Of a stretch of 64,000 bases of DNA, positions 26,973 through 35,269 are shown piece after piece (within the stretch, counting starts at the first letter, position 1; every line of letters starts with the position of its first letter). Below the pieces are notes generated by a model that saw only the letters and a list, made by a program, of their open reading frames with translations, had not been told where the DNA came from and made no database searches. The stretch covers positions 62,001 to 126,000 of the forward strand of contig JAWKRB010000005.1 in NCBI GenBank assembly GCA_041389885.1, read 5' to 3'. This stretch comes from JAWKRB01 sp041389885 (GTDB lineage Bacteria > Myxococcota_A > Polyangia > Polyangiales > Ga0077539). Both the position numbers and the translations under genes were made by a program.

Positions 26973-27845
26973 ATGCGCCCTCCCGCTGTGCTCTCGCTCG
27001 CCGCGCTCCTGCTCGGGTGTCCTACGCCGCCGCCGCGGTATCCCATCACCGACCCCCAGGTCGCGCTGCGCTCCCTCCGCGCGCGGGACGCGCGGGTGCG
27101 GCTGCTCCGCGCGCACGGCTCGGCGGATCACTTCGGCGCCCAGGGCCGCATCCGCGGCGAGGTGTGGGTCTTCGTGCGGCGCCCAGACTCGCTGCGCGTC
27201 GACACCCGCGCCTTCGGGACCACCGTGAGCACGGTGACCCTGAACCACGGCCGCCTCGCCCTCGCCGACTTTCGCGGGGGGCATTTCTTCGTCGGTCCCG
27301 CGCAGGCGTGCGTGGCCGCGCAGCTCCTCGGGATCCCGCTCGAGACCGCCGAGGTCGTCTCGATGCTCTCGGGGGGCCCTCCGCTCCTCGACGGGCAGGC
27401 GCGCATCGTGTGGCGAGACGGGCGCTACGACGTCGAGATCCGCGGCGAGGGCGGGGTGAGCGAGACCCTGCGCCTCGAGCTCACCGACCGCGAGCGCGAG
27501 TCCGCTCAGCCGCAGGACCAGCGCCCGCGCCCGGTGCGCGCGGAGATTCGCGACGCCCGCGGGGTGCGCGCGGTGCTCGAATTCGGCGACTACACCGAGG
27601 TCAGCGGCGTGCCCTTCGCGCAGCGCGTGCGGGTGCTGATGGAGCGCGACAATGTCGACCTCCTCGTGCGGTACCGCGAGATCACCCTCGACCCCGAGCT
27701 CCCCGAAGAGGAGGACATCTTCGAGCAGACCCCGCCCGCGGCGATGCAGGAGGTCCCCGTCGACTGCGGCGAGCACCGCCTCGCGCCCGAAGCGCCCGCG
27801 GACGCGGCGACCCCGACCGACGCCTCGGCTCCGACCGACGCGTAG
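26973..27845 (+). CDS. LolA/DUF4292-like lipoprotein
   Basis: 290-residue lipoprotein (lipobox LLLGC, Cys16). The body reads as a half-barrel: GQGRIRGEVWVFVRRPDSLRVDTRAFGTTVSTVTLNHG-type strands, then ARIVWRDGRYDVEIRG and VRAVLEFGDYTEVSGVPFAQRVRV, close to the DUF4292/LolA-like pattern of proteins that carry lipids or lipoproteins. The C-terminus is an Ala/Pro/Thr-Asp tail. It lies 83 bases after holA on the same strand, with its own possible promoter (TGGAGTATGGT) in between. Transport cargo unknown. Confidence 0.78.
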   Translation: MRPPAVLSLAALLLGCPTPPPRYPITDPQVALRSLRARDARVRLLRAHGSADHFGAQGRIRGEVWVFVRRPDSLRVDTRAFGTTVSTVTLNHGRLALADFRGGHFFVGPAQACVAAQLLGIPLETAEVVSMLSGGPPLLDGQARIVWRDGRYDVEIRGEGGVSETLRLELTDRERESAQPQDQRPRPVRAEIRDARGVRAVLEFGDYTEVSGVPFAQRVRVLMERDNVDLLVRYREITLDPELPEEEDIFEQTPPAAMQEVPVDCGEHRLAPEAPADAATPTDASAPTDA

Positions 27846-27853
27846 CGCCTCCG

Positions 27854-28362
27854 ATGAACCCGCGCCGCGGGCCCCCACCGACGCTCCCGCGCGCCCTCTC
27901 CCGCCTCGCTGCGTTCGACACACAGGTCATGAATCCGCTTGAACACACGCGTGATGCGCCTCTGGTCTGTCCGCGCCGCCCTTCAGCGCGGGCTCCTTCG
28001 CTTCCTCGCCCCTCCTCCAAGGGCTTCGCCGATGGAGGAGGGGCTGAGACACAAGGGATGGCAGACACATCCGCGCGGTCTCAGGCCATGTGACGCATCC
28101 CATGGGCAGTTCGACGCGGAGCATCTTCCCGAAGTACGTAGCCCCCTCCTCCATCGGCGAAGCCCATGGAGGAGGGGGCGGGGGTGGAGGGGCCCCGCGC
28201 TGGGTCGAAGGGACGAGCGGCGGCGCGGACAGACCAGAGGCGCATCACGCTTGTGTTCAAGCGGATTCCTGACTTGTGTGTCGAACGCAGCGAGGCGGGA
28301 GAGGGTGCGCGGCAGCGCGGGATGTGGGCCACGTCCTTCGCGCGGAACCCTTCCGTTCACCC
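27854..28362. mobile_element. Non-autonomous element with long terminal inverted repeats, copy A
   Basis: About 0.5 kb without a gene. The left arm (27854 to ~28040) and right arm (~28140 to 28362) are imperfect inverted copies over ~190 bp, sharing the blocks CTCGCTGCGTTCGACACACA, ATCCGCTTGAACACA and TGATGCGCCTCTGGTCTGTC. Each arm ends inward in its own hairpin CCTCCTCCATNGGCTTCGCC/GGAGGAGG. The ~100-bp centre (from CTGAGACACAAGGGATGG) is the reverse complement of the centre of copy B. The right end runs into the bet stop codon. No transposase, so it must be moved in trans. Confidence 0.8.
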
Positions 28363-29178
28363 GTAGAAGTCCAGCCACGGGTCTTTCGAGACCCGGGGCA
28401 CGCGCTCGGCCTGCACCACCTCGGTGGGGATCACCGCTTCGGCCACGCGCTCGGCCTTGAGCTTCTCCGCAGGCGCCTCGTCGGGGGCCTTCTCCTTCGG
28501 CGCCTCGACCGTCGTCGGCAGCGCCCTCGGCGTCGGCACCGGACGCGCGTGGACCACCTGCGCCCCCCGCGTCGGCACCGCCGCGAGGTGCGGCGCCTCG
28601 TTCTGCGCCTGCCCCATCTCGTCGGGCGTGTAGAGCCCCCCGACGTCTTCAGGGAAGGCCCGTCGCAGCGCCAGGGCCTCGGCGCACTTCGCGAGCATCG
28701 TGCGCGGCATGCGCCCCCAGAGCGCCACCGGACGCTGCCGCCCCGTCTGCCGGTCGCGAATCGACTGCACGTACTCGTTCCAGTATGCGATGCCCACGGC
28801 GGGGCGGGGCCAGTCGCTGCGCCACACGCGCACCTTGCAGAGCTTGATCGTGCCGTCGGGGTTCTCGACGAACTCGGGCTCGTCTTGCCCCGCGTAGCGC
28901 CCCGTGCGCTCGGCGATCGCGCGGAGCCCGTCGATCGACACCTGCGCCGACCACACCTGCCGGCCCTTCTCGCCGTCCCAGCGGTGCACGAAATGAATCT
29001 GCCGCAGCAGGGGGTTGAGCCTTCGAGCCCGCGCGATCTCCATGAGCACGGCGAACTCTTCGTCGCTCGCGCCGTTCGCGTACGAGTCGCGGATGATCTG
29101 CCGCTGCTCGTCGGTGAACTCAAAGGGGGTCGAACCCTCCGCGCGAGAAAGCCCCCGCTCCGCGCTCCGCGTGCTCAT
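28357..29178 (-). CDS. bet: Phage-type recombination protein Bet (RecT/Red-beta superfamily)
   Basis: 273-residue single-strand annealing protein of the Red-beta/RecT superfamily, which pairs complementary single strands in phage recombination. Family blocks: EFAVLMEIARARRLNPLLRQIHFV (about 41-64), QVSIDGLRAIAERTGRYAGQD (about 79-99), WNEYVQSIRDRQTGR and MLAKCAEALALRRAFPEDVGGLYTPDEM (about 161-188). A Pro/Ala/Glu-rich tail of ~75 residues follows. No exonuclease or SSB gene lies beside it, so this is not a complete Red operon. It is enclosed by two copies of an inverted-repeat element, and its stop lies at the border of copy A. A prophage or mobile remnant is likely; domestication is possible. 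Confidence 0.9.
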   Translation of the reverse strand: MSTRSAERGLSRAEGSTPFEFTDEQRQIIRDSYANGASDEEFAVLMEIARARRLNPLLRQIHFVHRWDGEKGRQVWSAQVSIDGLRAIAERTGRYAGQDEPEFVENPDGTIKLCKVRVWRSDWPRPAVGIAYWNEYVQSIRDRQTGRQRPVALWGRMPRTMLAKCAEALALRRAFPEDVGGLYTPDEMGQAQNEAPHLAAVPTRGAQVVHARPVPTPRALPTTVEAPKEKAPDEAPAEKLKAERVAEAVIPTEVVQAERVPRVSKDPWLDFYG

Positions 29179-29244
29179 TTGTGAACTGTATATCCGTTCA
29201 GTGCCTCCCGCAACGCCCCGGAGCTGTGGCAAGAGACTCTGCGC

Positions 29245-29910
29245 GTGCAGACCCTCTACGAAGACCGCGAGCTGCTGGCCGTGAACAAGCCGCCTGGCGT
29301 GGTGGTGATCCCCGCGCGGGGAGAGGACCCGGCGCTGTCTCTGCGTCAGCGCCTGGAGCGGGCGCGGGGGGAGCCCCTCTGGGTGGTGCACCGCATCGAC
29401 CGCGAGACCTCGGGGGTGGTGCTCTTCGCGCGCACCGCGGCGGCGCACCGCGCCCTCAACGCGCTCTTCTCGGGGCGCGGGGTGGAGAAGTCGTACCTCG
29501 CCTTCGCGGTCGGCGCGCGCCTCGACGACGAGGCGCTGATCGAGCTCCCGCTGCACACCGCGCGCAAGGGAAAGATGCGCCCCGCGCGCCCCGGCGAGGA
29601 GGGCGCGCAGGAGGCGCAGACCTCGCTCCGCGTGCTCGCGCGCTGGACGCGGGGGGCGGGCGACGTGGCGAAGGTGCTCGCGCGCCCGCGCACCGGGCGG
29701 CAGCACCAGATCCGCGTGCACCTCCGCGCGCTCGGGGCGCCCATCGCGCGCGATCCCCTGTACGGCAGGGGCGACGAGGGCCTGCCGCCGCTCGCGCGCA
29801 TGGCGCTGCACGCCGCCGAGCTCACGCTGCCGTGGGGCGCGCGCGCGCTCACGGTGCGCGCGGAGCTGCCCGAGGACCTCGCGGAATTCGAGCGCGCCCT
29901 CGGGACGTGA
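29245..29910 (+). CDS. RluA/TruC-family pseudouridine synthase
   Basis: 221-residue RNA pseudouridine synthase. The catalytic motif VHRIDRETSGVVLFA carries Asp52, and the family blocks LLAVNKPPGVVVIPARG (about 11-27) and RPRTGRQHQIRVHLRALGAPIARDPLYG (C-terminal third) are intact. There is no N-terminal S4 domain, as in TruC/RluA-short forms. It would isomerise specific uridines in rRNA or tRNA. The start is GTG. It diverges from bet with a 66-base gap, and is enclosed with it between the two inverted-repeat elements. Specific target cannot be read from sequence. Confidence 0.9.
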   Translation: MQTLYEDRELLAVNKPPGVVVIPARGEDPALSLRQRLERARGEPLWVVHRIDRETSGVVLFARTAAAHRALNALFSGRGVEKSYLAFAVGARLDDEALIELPLHTARKGKMRPARPGEEGAQEAQTSLRVLARWTRGAGDVAKVLARPRTGRQHQIRVHLRALGAPIARDPLYGRGDEGLPPLARMALHAAELTLPWGARALTVRAELPEDLAEFERALGT

Positions 29911-29927
29911 TCGCGAGCACCTTTTCC

Positions 29928-30474
29928 CAGGGGACGTGAAGGGTTCCGCGCGACCGACGTACCCACATCCCGCGCCGCCGCGCCCCCCTTCTCCCGCCTC
30001 GCTGCGTTCGACACACAAGTCAGGAATCCGCTTGAACACAAGCGTGATGCGCCTCTGGTCTGTCCGCGCCGCTCGTCCCTTCGACCCAGCGCGGGGGCCT
30101 CCCACCCCGCCCCCTCCTCCATGGGCTTCGCCGATGGAGGAGGAATTTCATCCTTCGGGAAGATGCTCCGCGTCGAACTGCCCTTGGGATGCGTCACATG
30201 GCCTGAGACCGCGCGGATGTGCCTGCCATCCCTTGTGTCTCAGCCCTCCTCCATCGGCGAAGCCCATGGAGAGGGGGCCGAAGTGGAGGGGCCCCGCGCT
30301 GGAATCAAGCCGGCTGGCAGCACGCAGACCCGACAGACCAGAGGCGCATCACGCTTGTGTTCAAGCGGATTCCTGACTTGTGTGTCGAACGCAGCCCGCC
30401 TCGGGAGAAGGGGTTCGCGGTCGCGTCGATGTGGGCCCGCGGCGCGGGTTCACCTCAACCCTTCACGTCCCCTG
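29928..30474. mobile_element. Non-autonomous element with long terminal inverted repeats, copy B
   Basis: 547 bp bounded by a perfect 18-bp terminal inverted repeat, CAGGGGACGTGAAGGGTT at 29928-29945 and its complement at 30457-30474. The arms (~190 bp) carry the same blocks as copy A (CTCGCTGCGTTCGACACACA, ATCCGCTTGAACACA, TGATGCGCCTCTGGTCTGTC). The centre (from CTTCGGGAAGATGCTCCGCG) is in the opposite orientation to copy A. GGGACGTGA also occurs at 29902-29910, at the rluA-type gene's stop. No coding capacity. Fills the gap between that gene and prs. Confidence 0.82.
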
Positions 30475-30484
30475 TGGACAGGCC

Positions 30485-31426
30485 CTAGACGAAGAGCGAC
30501 GAGATCGAGTCGCTGTTGTGAATCCGGCGGATCGCCTCGCCGAGGAGCCGCGACACCGACGCGACGTGGAACTTGGGGTTGCCCCGGGCCTCCTCGCGCA
30601 GCGGGATGGTGTCGGTGATGATCACCTGCGTGAGCGGCGAGTCGGTGATGCGCCCCACGGCGGGGCCCGAGAGCACCGCGTGCGTCGCCGCGGCGTAGAC
30701 CCGCCGCGCGCCGTGGTCGATGAGCGCCTTGGCCGCGTTGGTGAGCGTGCCCGCGGTGTCGATCATGTCGTCGAGGATCACGCAGTCGCGCCCGCGCACG
30801 TCGCCGATGATGTTCATCACCTCGGAGACGTTCGCGCGCTCGCGGCGCTTGTCGATGATCGCGAGGTTCGCGTCGAGGCGCTTCGCGTAGGCCCGCGCGC
30901 GCTCGACGCCGCCGGCGTCGGGAGACACCATCACGGCGTCTTCGAGGTTGAGCTTGCGCACCTCCTCGAGGAGCACCGGCATCGCGTAGAGGTTGTCGAC
31001 GGGGATGTTGAAGAAGCCCTGGATCTGCCCCGCGTGCAGGTCGACGGTGAGCACCCGGTCGATGCGCGCCGTGGCGATCATGTCGGCCACGAGCTTCGCC
31101 GTGATGGGCGTGCGGCCGGCCACCTTGCGGTCCTGCCGCGCGTAGCCGAAGTAGGGGATCACCGCCGTGATGTTCGCCGCGCTCGCCCTGCGCAGCGCGT
31201 CGGACATGATCAGCATCTCCATCAGCGAGTCGTTCACTGGCGTGCAGGTGGACTGGATGATGTACACGTCCAGCCCGCGCACGTTCTCGCCGATCTCGAC
31301 GGCGATCTCGCCGTCTGAGAAGCGGCCCGCCCTGGACCGCCCGAGGGGCACCTCCATGTAGGACGCGATCGCCGCGGAGAGGGGAGCATTCGCATTGCCC
31401 GAGAAGATCGAGACCGACTTGAACAT
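30485..31426 (-). CDS. prs: Ribose-phosphate pyrophosphokinase
   Basis: 313-residue PRPP synthetase, making phosphoribosyl pyrophosphate from ribose 5-phosphate and ATP for nucleotide, His and Trp synthesis. Motifs: GRFSDGEIAVEI (about 36-47), YFGYARQDRK (about 94-103), the signature VLTVDLHAGQIQGFFNIPVDN (about 124-144) and the PRPP loop CVILDDMIDTAGT (about 217-229). The ATG at 31426, preceded by an AGGCGGAG ribosome-binding site, gives normal family length; the frame also runs 33 codons upstream but that is not conserved-looking. Housekeeping gene next to mobile copy B. Confidence 0.95.
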   Translation of the reverse strand: MFKSVSIFSGNANAPLSAAIASYMEVPLGRSRAGRFSDGEIAVEIGENVRGLDVYIIQSTCTPVNDSLMEMLIMSDALRRASAANITAVIPYFGYARQDRKVAGRTPITAKLVADMIATARIDRVLTVDLHAGQIQGFFNIPVDNLYAMPVLLEEVRKLNLEDAVMVSPDAGGVERARAYAKRLDANLAIIDKRRERANVSEVMNIIGDVRGRDCVILDDMIDTAGTLTNAAKALIDHGARRVYAAATHAVLSGPAVGRITDSPLTQVIITDTIPLREEARGNPKFHVASVSRLLGEAIRRIHNSDSISSLFV

Positions 31427-31598
31427 CGCTCCGCCTCGCCGCGCAGACGGGTGCAGACCCTGCGTCGTGATGGGGTCGAGACCACCGCGGCTCAGAGACA
31501 TCAGCGCGCGAGCGGCGTCTATCACCGCGCTCGAAACGCTGTCAAACTAAGAGCGCCCCGTGGGCTCTGCCCGCGGGCGCCGCACAGGGTGCTACGAC

Positions 31599-34061
31599 AT
31601 GCGTTGCTTCACGCGCGCGGCGGGCTCGTCGCGCCGCTCCACATCCTCCGTCCTCCTCCCGCTGCTCCTCGCGCACTGCGGGGTCTCCGCCGGCGACCCC
31701 GACGCCTCGACGCGCGACGCGCCCGCGCCCGCCGTCGACGCGAGCGGCCCCCTCGGCGCCGCCACCTGCGCGGCCGCGACCCCCGTGCGCGACGGGCTCC
31801 GCCGGGAGGGAGAGACCCTCGACGGCGCCGAGGTCGGCGTGGGGTGCCTCGGCGCGGTGCGCTCCGTCGCGTACCGCGTCACCGTGCCCGCGGGGCAGAC
31901 GCTCTCCGCGCGGGTCCCCTCCGCCGAGGGCCCGGTGGTGCTCCAGGTGCTCGAGGGCTGCGAGGCCACGCGCTGCCTCGCGCAGAGCTCCACCTCGGGC
32001 GTCGCGCCGCTCAGGGCCTTGTGGCGCAACGCGTCTGGCGCGGACCAGGAGGTGCGCGTGCTCGCCGGGTCGTTCTCGACCTGGCGCGGGCGCTTCGCCA
32101 TCGAGCTCTCCCTCGAAGACTCCGCGGCGAACCTCCGGTGCGACGACGCCGAGCTCCTCGAAGACGGCGCGTGGCGCGGCGAGCAGCGCTTCGGCCCCGA
32201 CGGCGCGGCCTCGGCGCTCTGCGCCGACCGCCGGGCGCCCGCCGCGGCGGGGCTGCGCTGGTACCGGGTGGTGGTCCCTCCGCGCTCGGTGGCGGCGGCG
32301 ACGATCACGCCGGGGCCCGCGGCGCCGGGGCGCGAGTTCGGCGTCGGGGCGTCGATGCGAAGTGATTGCAGCGCAAGCGCTTGCCTTGCTTCTACCCCGG
32401 TGCTCCTGCGCGGGCGCTCGAGCGTCGTGGGCGCGAACGACGGCGACGCGCCGCGGGAGCTCCGCCTCGCCGTCGGCGTGTACCCCCCGCAGGCCGAGGG
32501 GACCTACTCCCTCGCCCTCGCGATTCGTCCCCGCGACGAGGCCGCGCGCTGCGACGCGCCCGAGGCGCTCGAGGTGGGCCGCGAGGCGCGGGGAGACACC
32601 GCGCTGAGCGCCGCGACGCTCCCGCTCTGCGGCACGACGAGCGAGGGCGGGCCGGTGCGCTTTCACGCGGTGACCGTCCCCCCGCGGCGCTTTCTCGAGC
32701 TCCGCGGCGCGGCCGACGACGGCTCCGAGCTCGCGCTCCGGGCCCTCGCCTCGTGCGCCGACGCGCGCTGCGTCGCCCAGGGCACGCCGGGCTCCCCGAG
32801 CCTCCTGCGCGTGCCCAACCTCAGCGACGCGCCCCTGCGCGTGCTCGTCGCCGCGGGCGCCCGCGACCCCGCGCGGCGCGTGGCGTACACCCTCTCGGCC
32901 AACGTCCTCACGCCCGACCCCGCGGGCGCCTGCGAGGGGGCGCAGCCCTTCACCGCGCGCTCGCTGAGCGTCGACACCTTCTCCGTCGCGGGCGTCGGCC
33001 CGCGCTGCGGCGCGAGCGAGGACCTCGGCCCCGCGCGCTGGCTCCGGCTCACGGTGCCCGCCCGCACGGCGATGCGCCTCACCGCCACGTCGATCAACGA
33101 CCAGGGGCGCGCGGTGCCCGTGTCGCTGCGGGCGGTGTCGTCGTGCGACGCCTCGCAGTGCCTCGCCGCCGGCGTCGGGCAGATCGCCTGGGCGAACACC
33201 GACGGCGCCCCGCAGGACGTGCTCCTCGCCGTCGGCGCGACGGAGCCCGGCGTGCGCGGCGCCTTCGCCGTGTACACCTCGCCGCAGCCCCTCGCGCCCA
33301 ACAGCCTCTGCGAGGCCGCGACCTCCTTCGCGACGCCCGGGCGCGTCACGCGGGAGCAGAGCACGCAGTCGCTGGTGTCGGCGCCCTGGTGCGACGGCGC
33401 GCCTCGCTACGCCCGCTGGTACGCGACCACGGTGCCCGCGGGGCAGACGCTCCACGCGTGGGCGAAGAACCCCTTCAGCACCTTCTCGAGCGGCATGCCC
33501 GCCCTCGCGCTCCGCCCCGGCTGCGGCGAGGCCTGCGCGGCGGAGGGGGGCGCGCCCGGCAACCGCGGCTCGCACCTCTGGTGGACCAACGACGGCGACG
33601 CGCCCCGTGAGGTGCGCCTCCAGGCCGGCTGGCAGGGCCTCTCGGGGAGCTACTACGACATCCAGACCGAGGCCTTCGCGGCGACTCCCTCGCGCTGCGC
33701 CGACGCGGAGGCCCTCACGCTCCCGGCGTCGGTGCTCGTGGGGGAGGTGCGGGGAGAGGCCGCGGGCACGGCCTGCGCGCAGGGCAACCGCAGCCCGGTG
33801 CGGTGGTTTCGCGCGACGGTGCGCGCCGGCGGGGGGCTCCGCGTGAGCGCGACGGGGCCGAGCACCGCGCCGCCGCAGCGGGTGGCGCTGGGCGTGCACG
33901 ACGGCTGCGACGGCGCGTGCCTGGCGCCCGCGAGCGCCGAGACCGGCGCGACGGTCTCGTGGCGCAACGAGGGCTCCTCGCCGCGGGAGGTGGCGATCTC
34001 GCTGCACGCCGCCGACGACGCGCCCCTCGCGGGGATCACCCTCACCGCGGCGGAGAACTGA
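31599..34061 (+). CDS. Large repeat lipoprotein (PPC-like modules)
   Basis: 820-residue lipoprotein (LLLAHC, Cys27) followed by an Asp/Ala linker, then about five to six beta-rich modules of 120-150 residues. Each module has a segment like VRSVAYRVTVPAGQTLSARV, a disulfide-like pair in SCxAxxCLA, a W-x-N-x-x-G/D-x-P step and an end strand V(L/R)LAVG. These are typical of bacterial pre-peptidase C-terminal-like modules on secreted proteins. A similar architecture is encoded at 62004-64000. Probably surface-exposed; no catalytic domain. Divergent from prs with a 172-base gap. Confidence 0.82.
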   Translation: MRCFTRAAGSSRRSTSSVLLPLLLAHCGVSAGDPDASTRDAPAPAVDASGPLGAATCAAATPVRDGLRREGETLDGAEVGVGCLGAVRSVAYRVTVPAGQTLSARVPSAEGPVVLQVLEGCEATRCLAQSSTSGVAPLRALWRNASGADQEVRVLAGSFSTWRGRFAIELSLEDSAANLRCDDAELLEDGAWRGEQRFGPDGAASALCADRRAPAAAGLRWYRVVVPPRSVAAATITPGPAAPGREFGVGASMRSDCSASACLASTPVLLRGRSSVVGANDGDAPRELRLAVGVYPPQAEGTYSLALAIRPRDEAARCDAPEALEVGREARGDTALSAATLPLCGTTSEGGPVRFHAVTVPPRRFLELRGAADDGSELALRALASCADARCVAQGTPGSPSLLRVPNLSDAPLRVLVAAGARDPARRVAYTLSANVLTPDPAGACEGAQPFTARSLSVDTFSVAGVGPRCGASEDLGPARWLRLTVPARTAMRLTATSINDQGRAVPVSLRAVSSCDASQCLAAGVGQIAWANTDGAPQDVLLAVGATEPGVRGAFAVYTSPQPLAPNSLCEAATSFATPGRVTREQSTQSLVSAPWCDGAPRYARWYATTVPAGQTLHAWAKNPFSTFSSGMPALALRPGCGEACAAEGGAPGNRGSHLWWTNDGDAPREVRLQAGWQGLSGSYYDIQTEAFAATPSRCADAEALTLPASVLVGEVRGEAAGTACAQGNRSPVRWFRATVRAGGGLRVSATGPSTAPPQRVALGVHDGCDGACLAPASAETGATVSWRNEGSSPREVAISLHAADDAPLAGITLTAAEN

Positions 34062-34174
34062 GCCCACCCCAGGGGGGGGGCCGCGCCCGCCAGGCGCCAG
34101 ACGGTCTGGCGCCGCGGCTTTCTCGGCGGCGCTCCCACGGGCCGCGGTTTTGGGTATAGCTTCCGCGCGACACG

Positions 34175-35269
34175 ATGAATCGCCTCGCGCCACGCCCCTT
34201 CTTGATGCTCCTGGCGGCGCTCTTCGCGCTCGCTCCCCTGCAGGGCTGCCGGCGCGTTCGCGCGCGCCTCCACCGCCGCACCGTGCGCGCCGAGGTGCGC
34301 CGCGGCCACCGCGTGTACGACCGCTACTGCGCCCTGTGCCACGGCCGCGACCTCAAGGGCTACGCCGCCGACCACGCGAACGCCCTGGGCAACCGGGACT
34401 TCCTCGCCGTCGCGTCGGACCAGTTCCTCCGCGACGCCATCGCCAACGGGCGGCCGGGCACGCCGATGTCCCCGTGGTCGACGAGCGCGGGCGGCCCCCT
34501 CGACGCGAAGCAGATCGACGACCTCGTGGCGTTTCTCCGCAGCCGCGGGCGCTACCGCCCCGAGCGCCTCGACGAGACCCCCCTCACGGGCGACCTCGAG
34601 AGCGCGCGCGCGGTGTGGGCGCAGCGGTGCCAGACCTGCCACGGCGAGCGGGGCCAGGGCTCCGAGCGCGCGACGAGCGTGTCGCACCCGAACTTTCTCC
34701 GCGTGGTGACGCCGGGCTTTCTCCGCGCGACGATCCGGCACGGCCGCGCGGGCACGCAGATGCAGGGCTTCGGCGACCTCTCGCCGCAGACCGTCGACGG
34801 CCTCGTCGCGCACATCCACACGCTGTCGTTCAACCCCGGCCCGCCGCCGGAGCCCGAGTTCGAGCCCCCGCCCACCCTGGAGCACGCGGTGATCCACCCC
34901 GAGGGGCGCGCGCCGTCGTTCACCCTCCGCGAGGGGCGCTTCGTGCCCGCCGACCAGGTCATGCGCGCCCTCGCCGACGGCCGCAGGATGATCATCCTCG
35001 ACGCCCGCGCGACCTCCGACTGGAACCGCGGTCACATCCCCGGCGCGCTGCCCTTCCCGTTCTACAACATCGAAGAGATGGCCGACCGCTTGCCCCGCGA
35101 CGGCACGTGGATCATCGCCTACTGCGCGTGCCCCCACGCGGCGTCGGGGCACGTCGTCGACGAGCTCCGCCAGCGCGGATTTCGCCACACCGCGGTCCTC
35201 GACGAGGGCATCTCGTACTGGACCACGCGGCACTACCCCATGGCCCAGGCCGTTCAGGTGACACCATGA
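34175..35269 (+). CDS. Diheme cytochrome c-rhodanese fusion lipoprotein
   Basis: 364 residues: lipobox LQGC (Cys25), cytochrome c domain 1 with heme motif CALCH (52-56) and possible axial Met98, domain 2 with CQTCH (152-156) and possible axial Met196, a Pro/Glu hinge at about 221-235, and a C-terminal rhodanese domain (about 255-355). The rhodanese part has DARATSDWNRGHIPGALPF and the active-site loop YCACPHAASG, giving Cys317 or Cys319 as the sulfur carrier. The fusion suggests a periplasmic sulfane-sulfur reaction linked to electron transfer. Its stop overlaps the start of the esterase gene (ATGA). Confidence 0.9.
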   Translation: MNRLAPRPFLMLLAALFALAPLQGCRRVRARLHRRTVRAEVRRGHRVYDRYCALCHGRDLKGYAADHANALGNRDFLAVASDQFLRDAIANGRPGTPMSPWSTSAGGPLDAKQIDDLVAFLRSRGRYRPERLDETPLTGDLESARAVWAQRCQTCHGERGQGSERATSVSHPNFLRVVTPGFLRATIRHGRAGTQMQGFGDLSPQTVDGLVAHIHTLSFNPGPPPEPEFEPPPTLEHAVIHPEGRAPSFTLREGRFVPADQVMRALADGRRMIILDARATSDWNRGHIPGALPFPFYNIEEMADRLPRDGTWIIAYCACPHAASGHVVDELRQRGFRHTAVLDEGISYWTTRHYPMAQAVQVTP

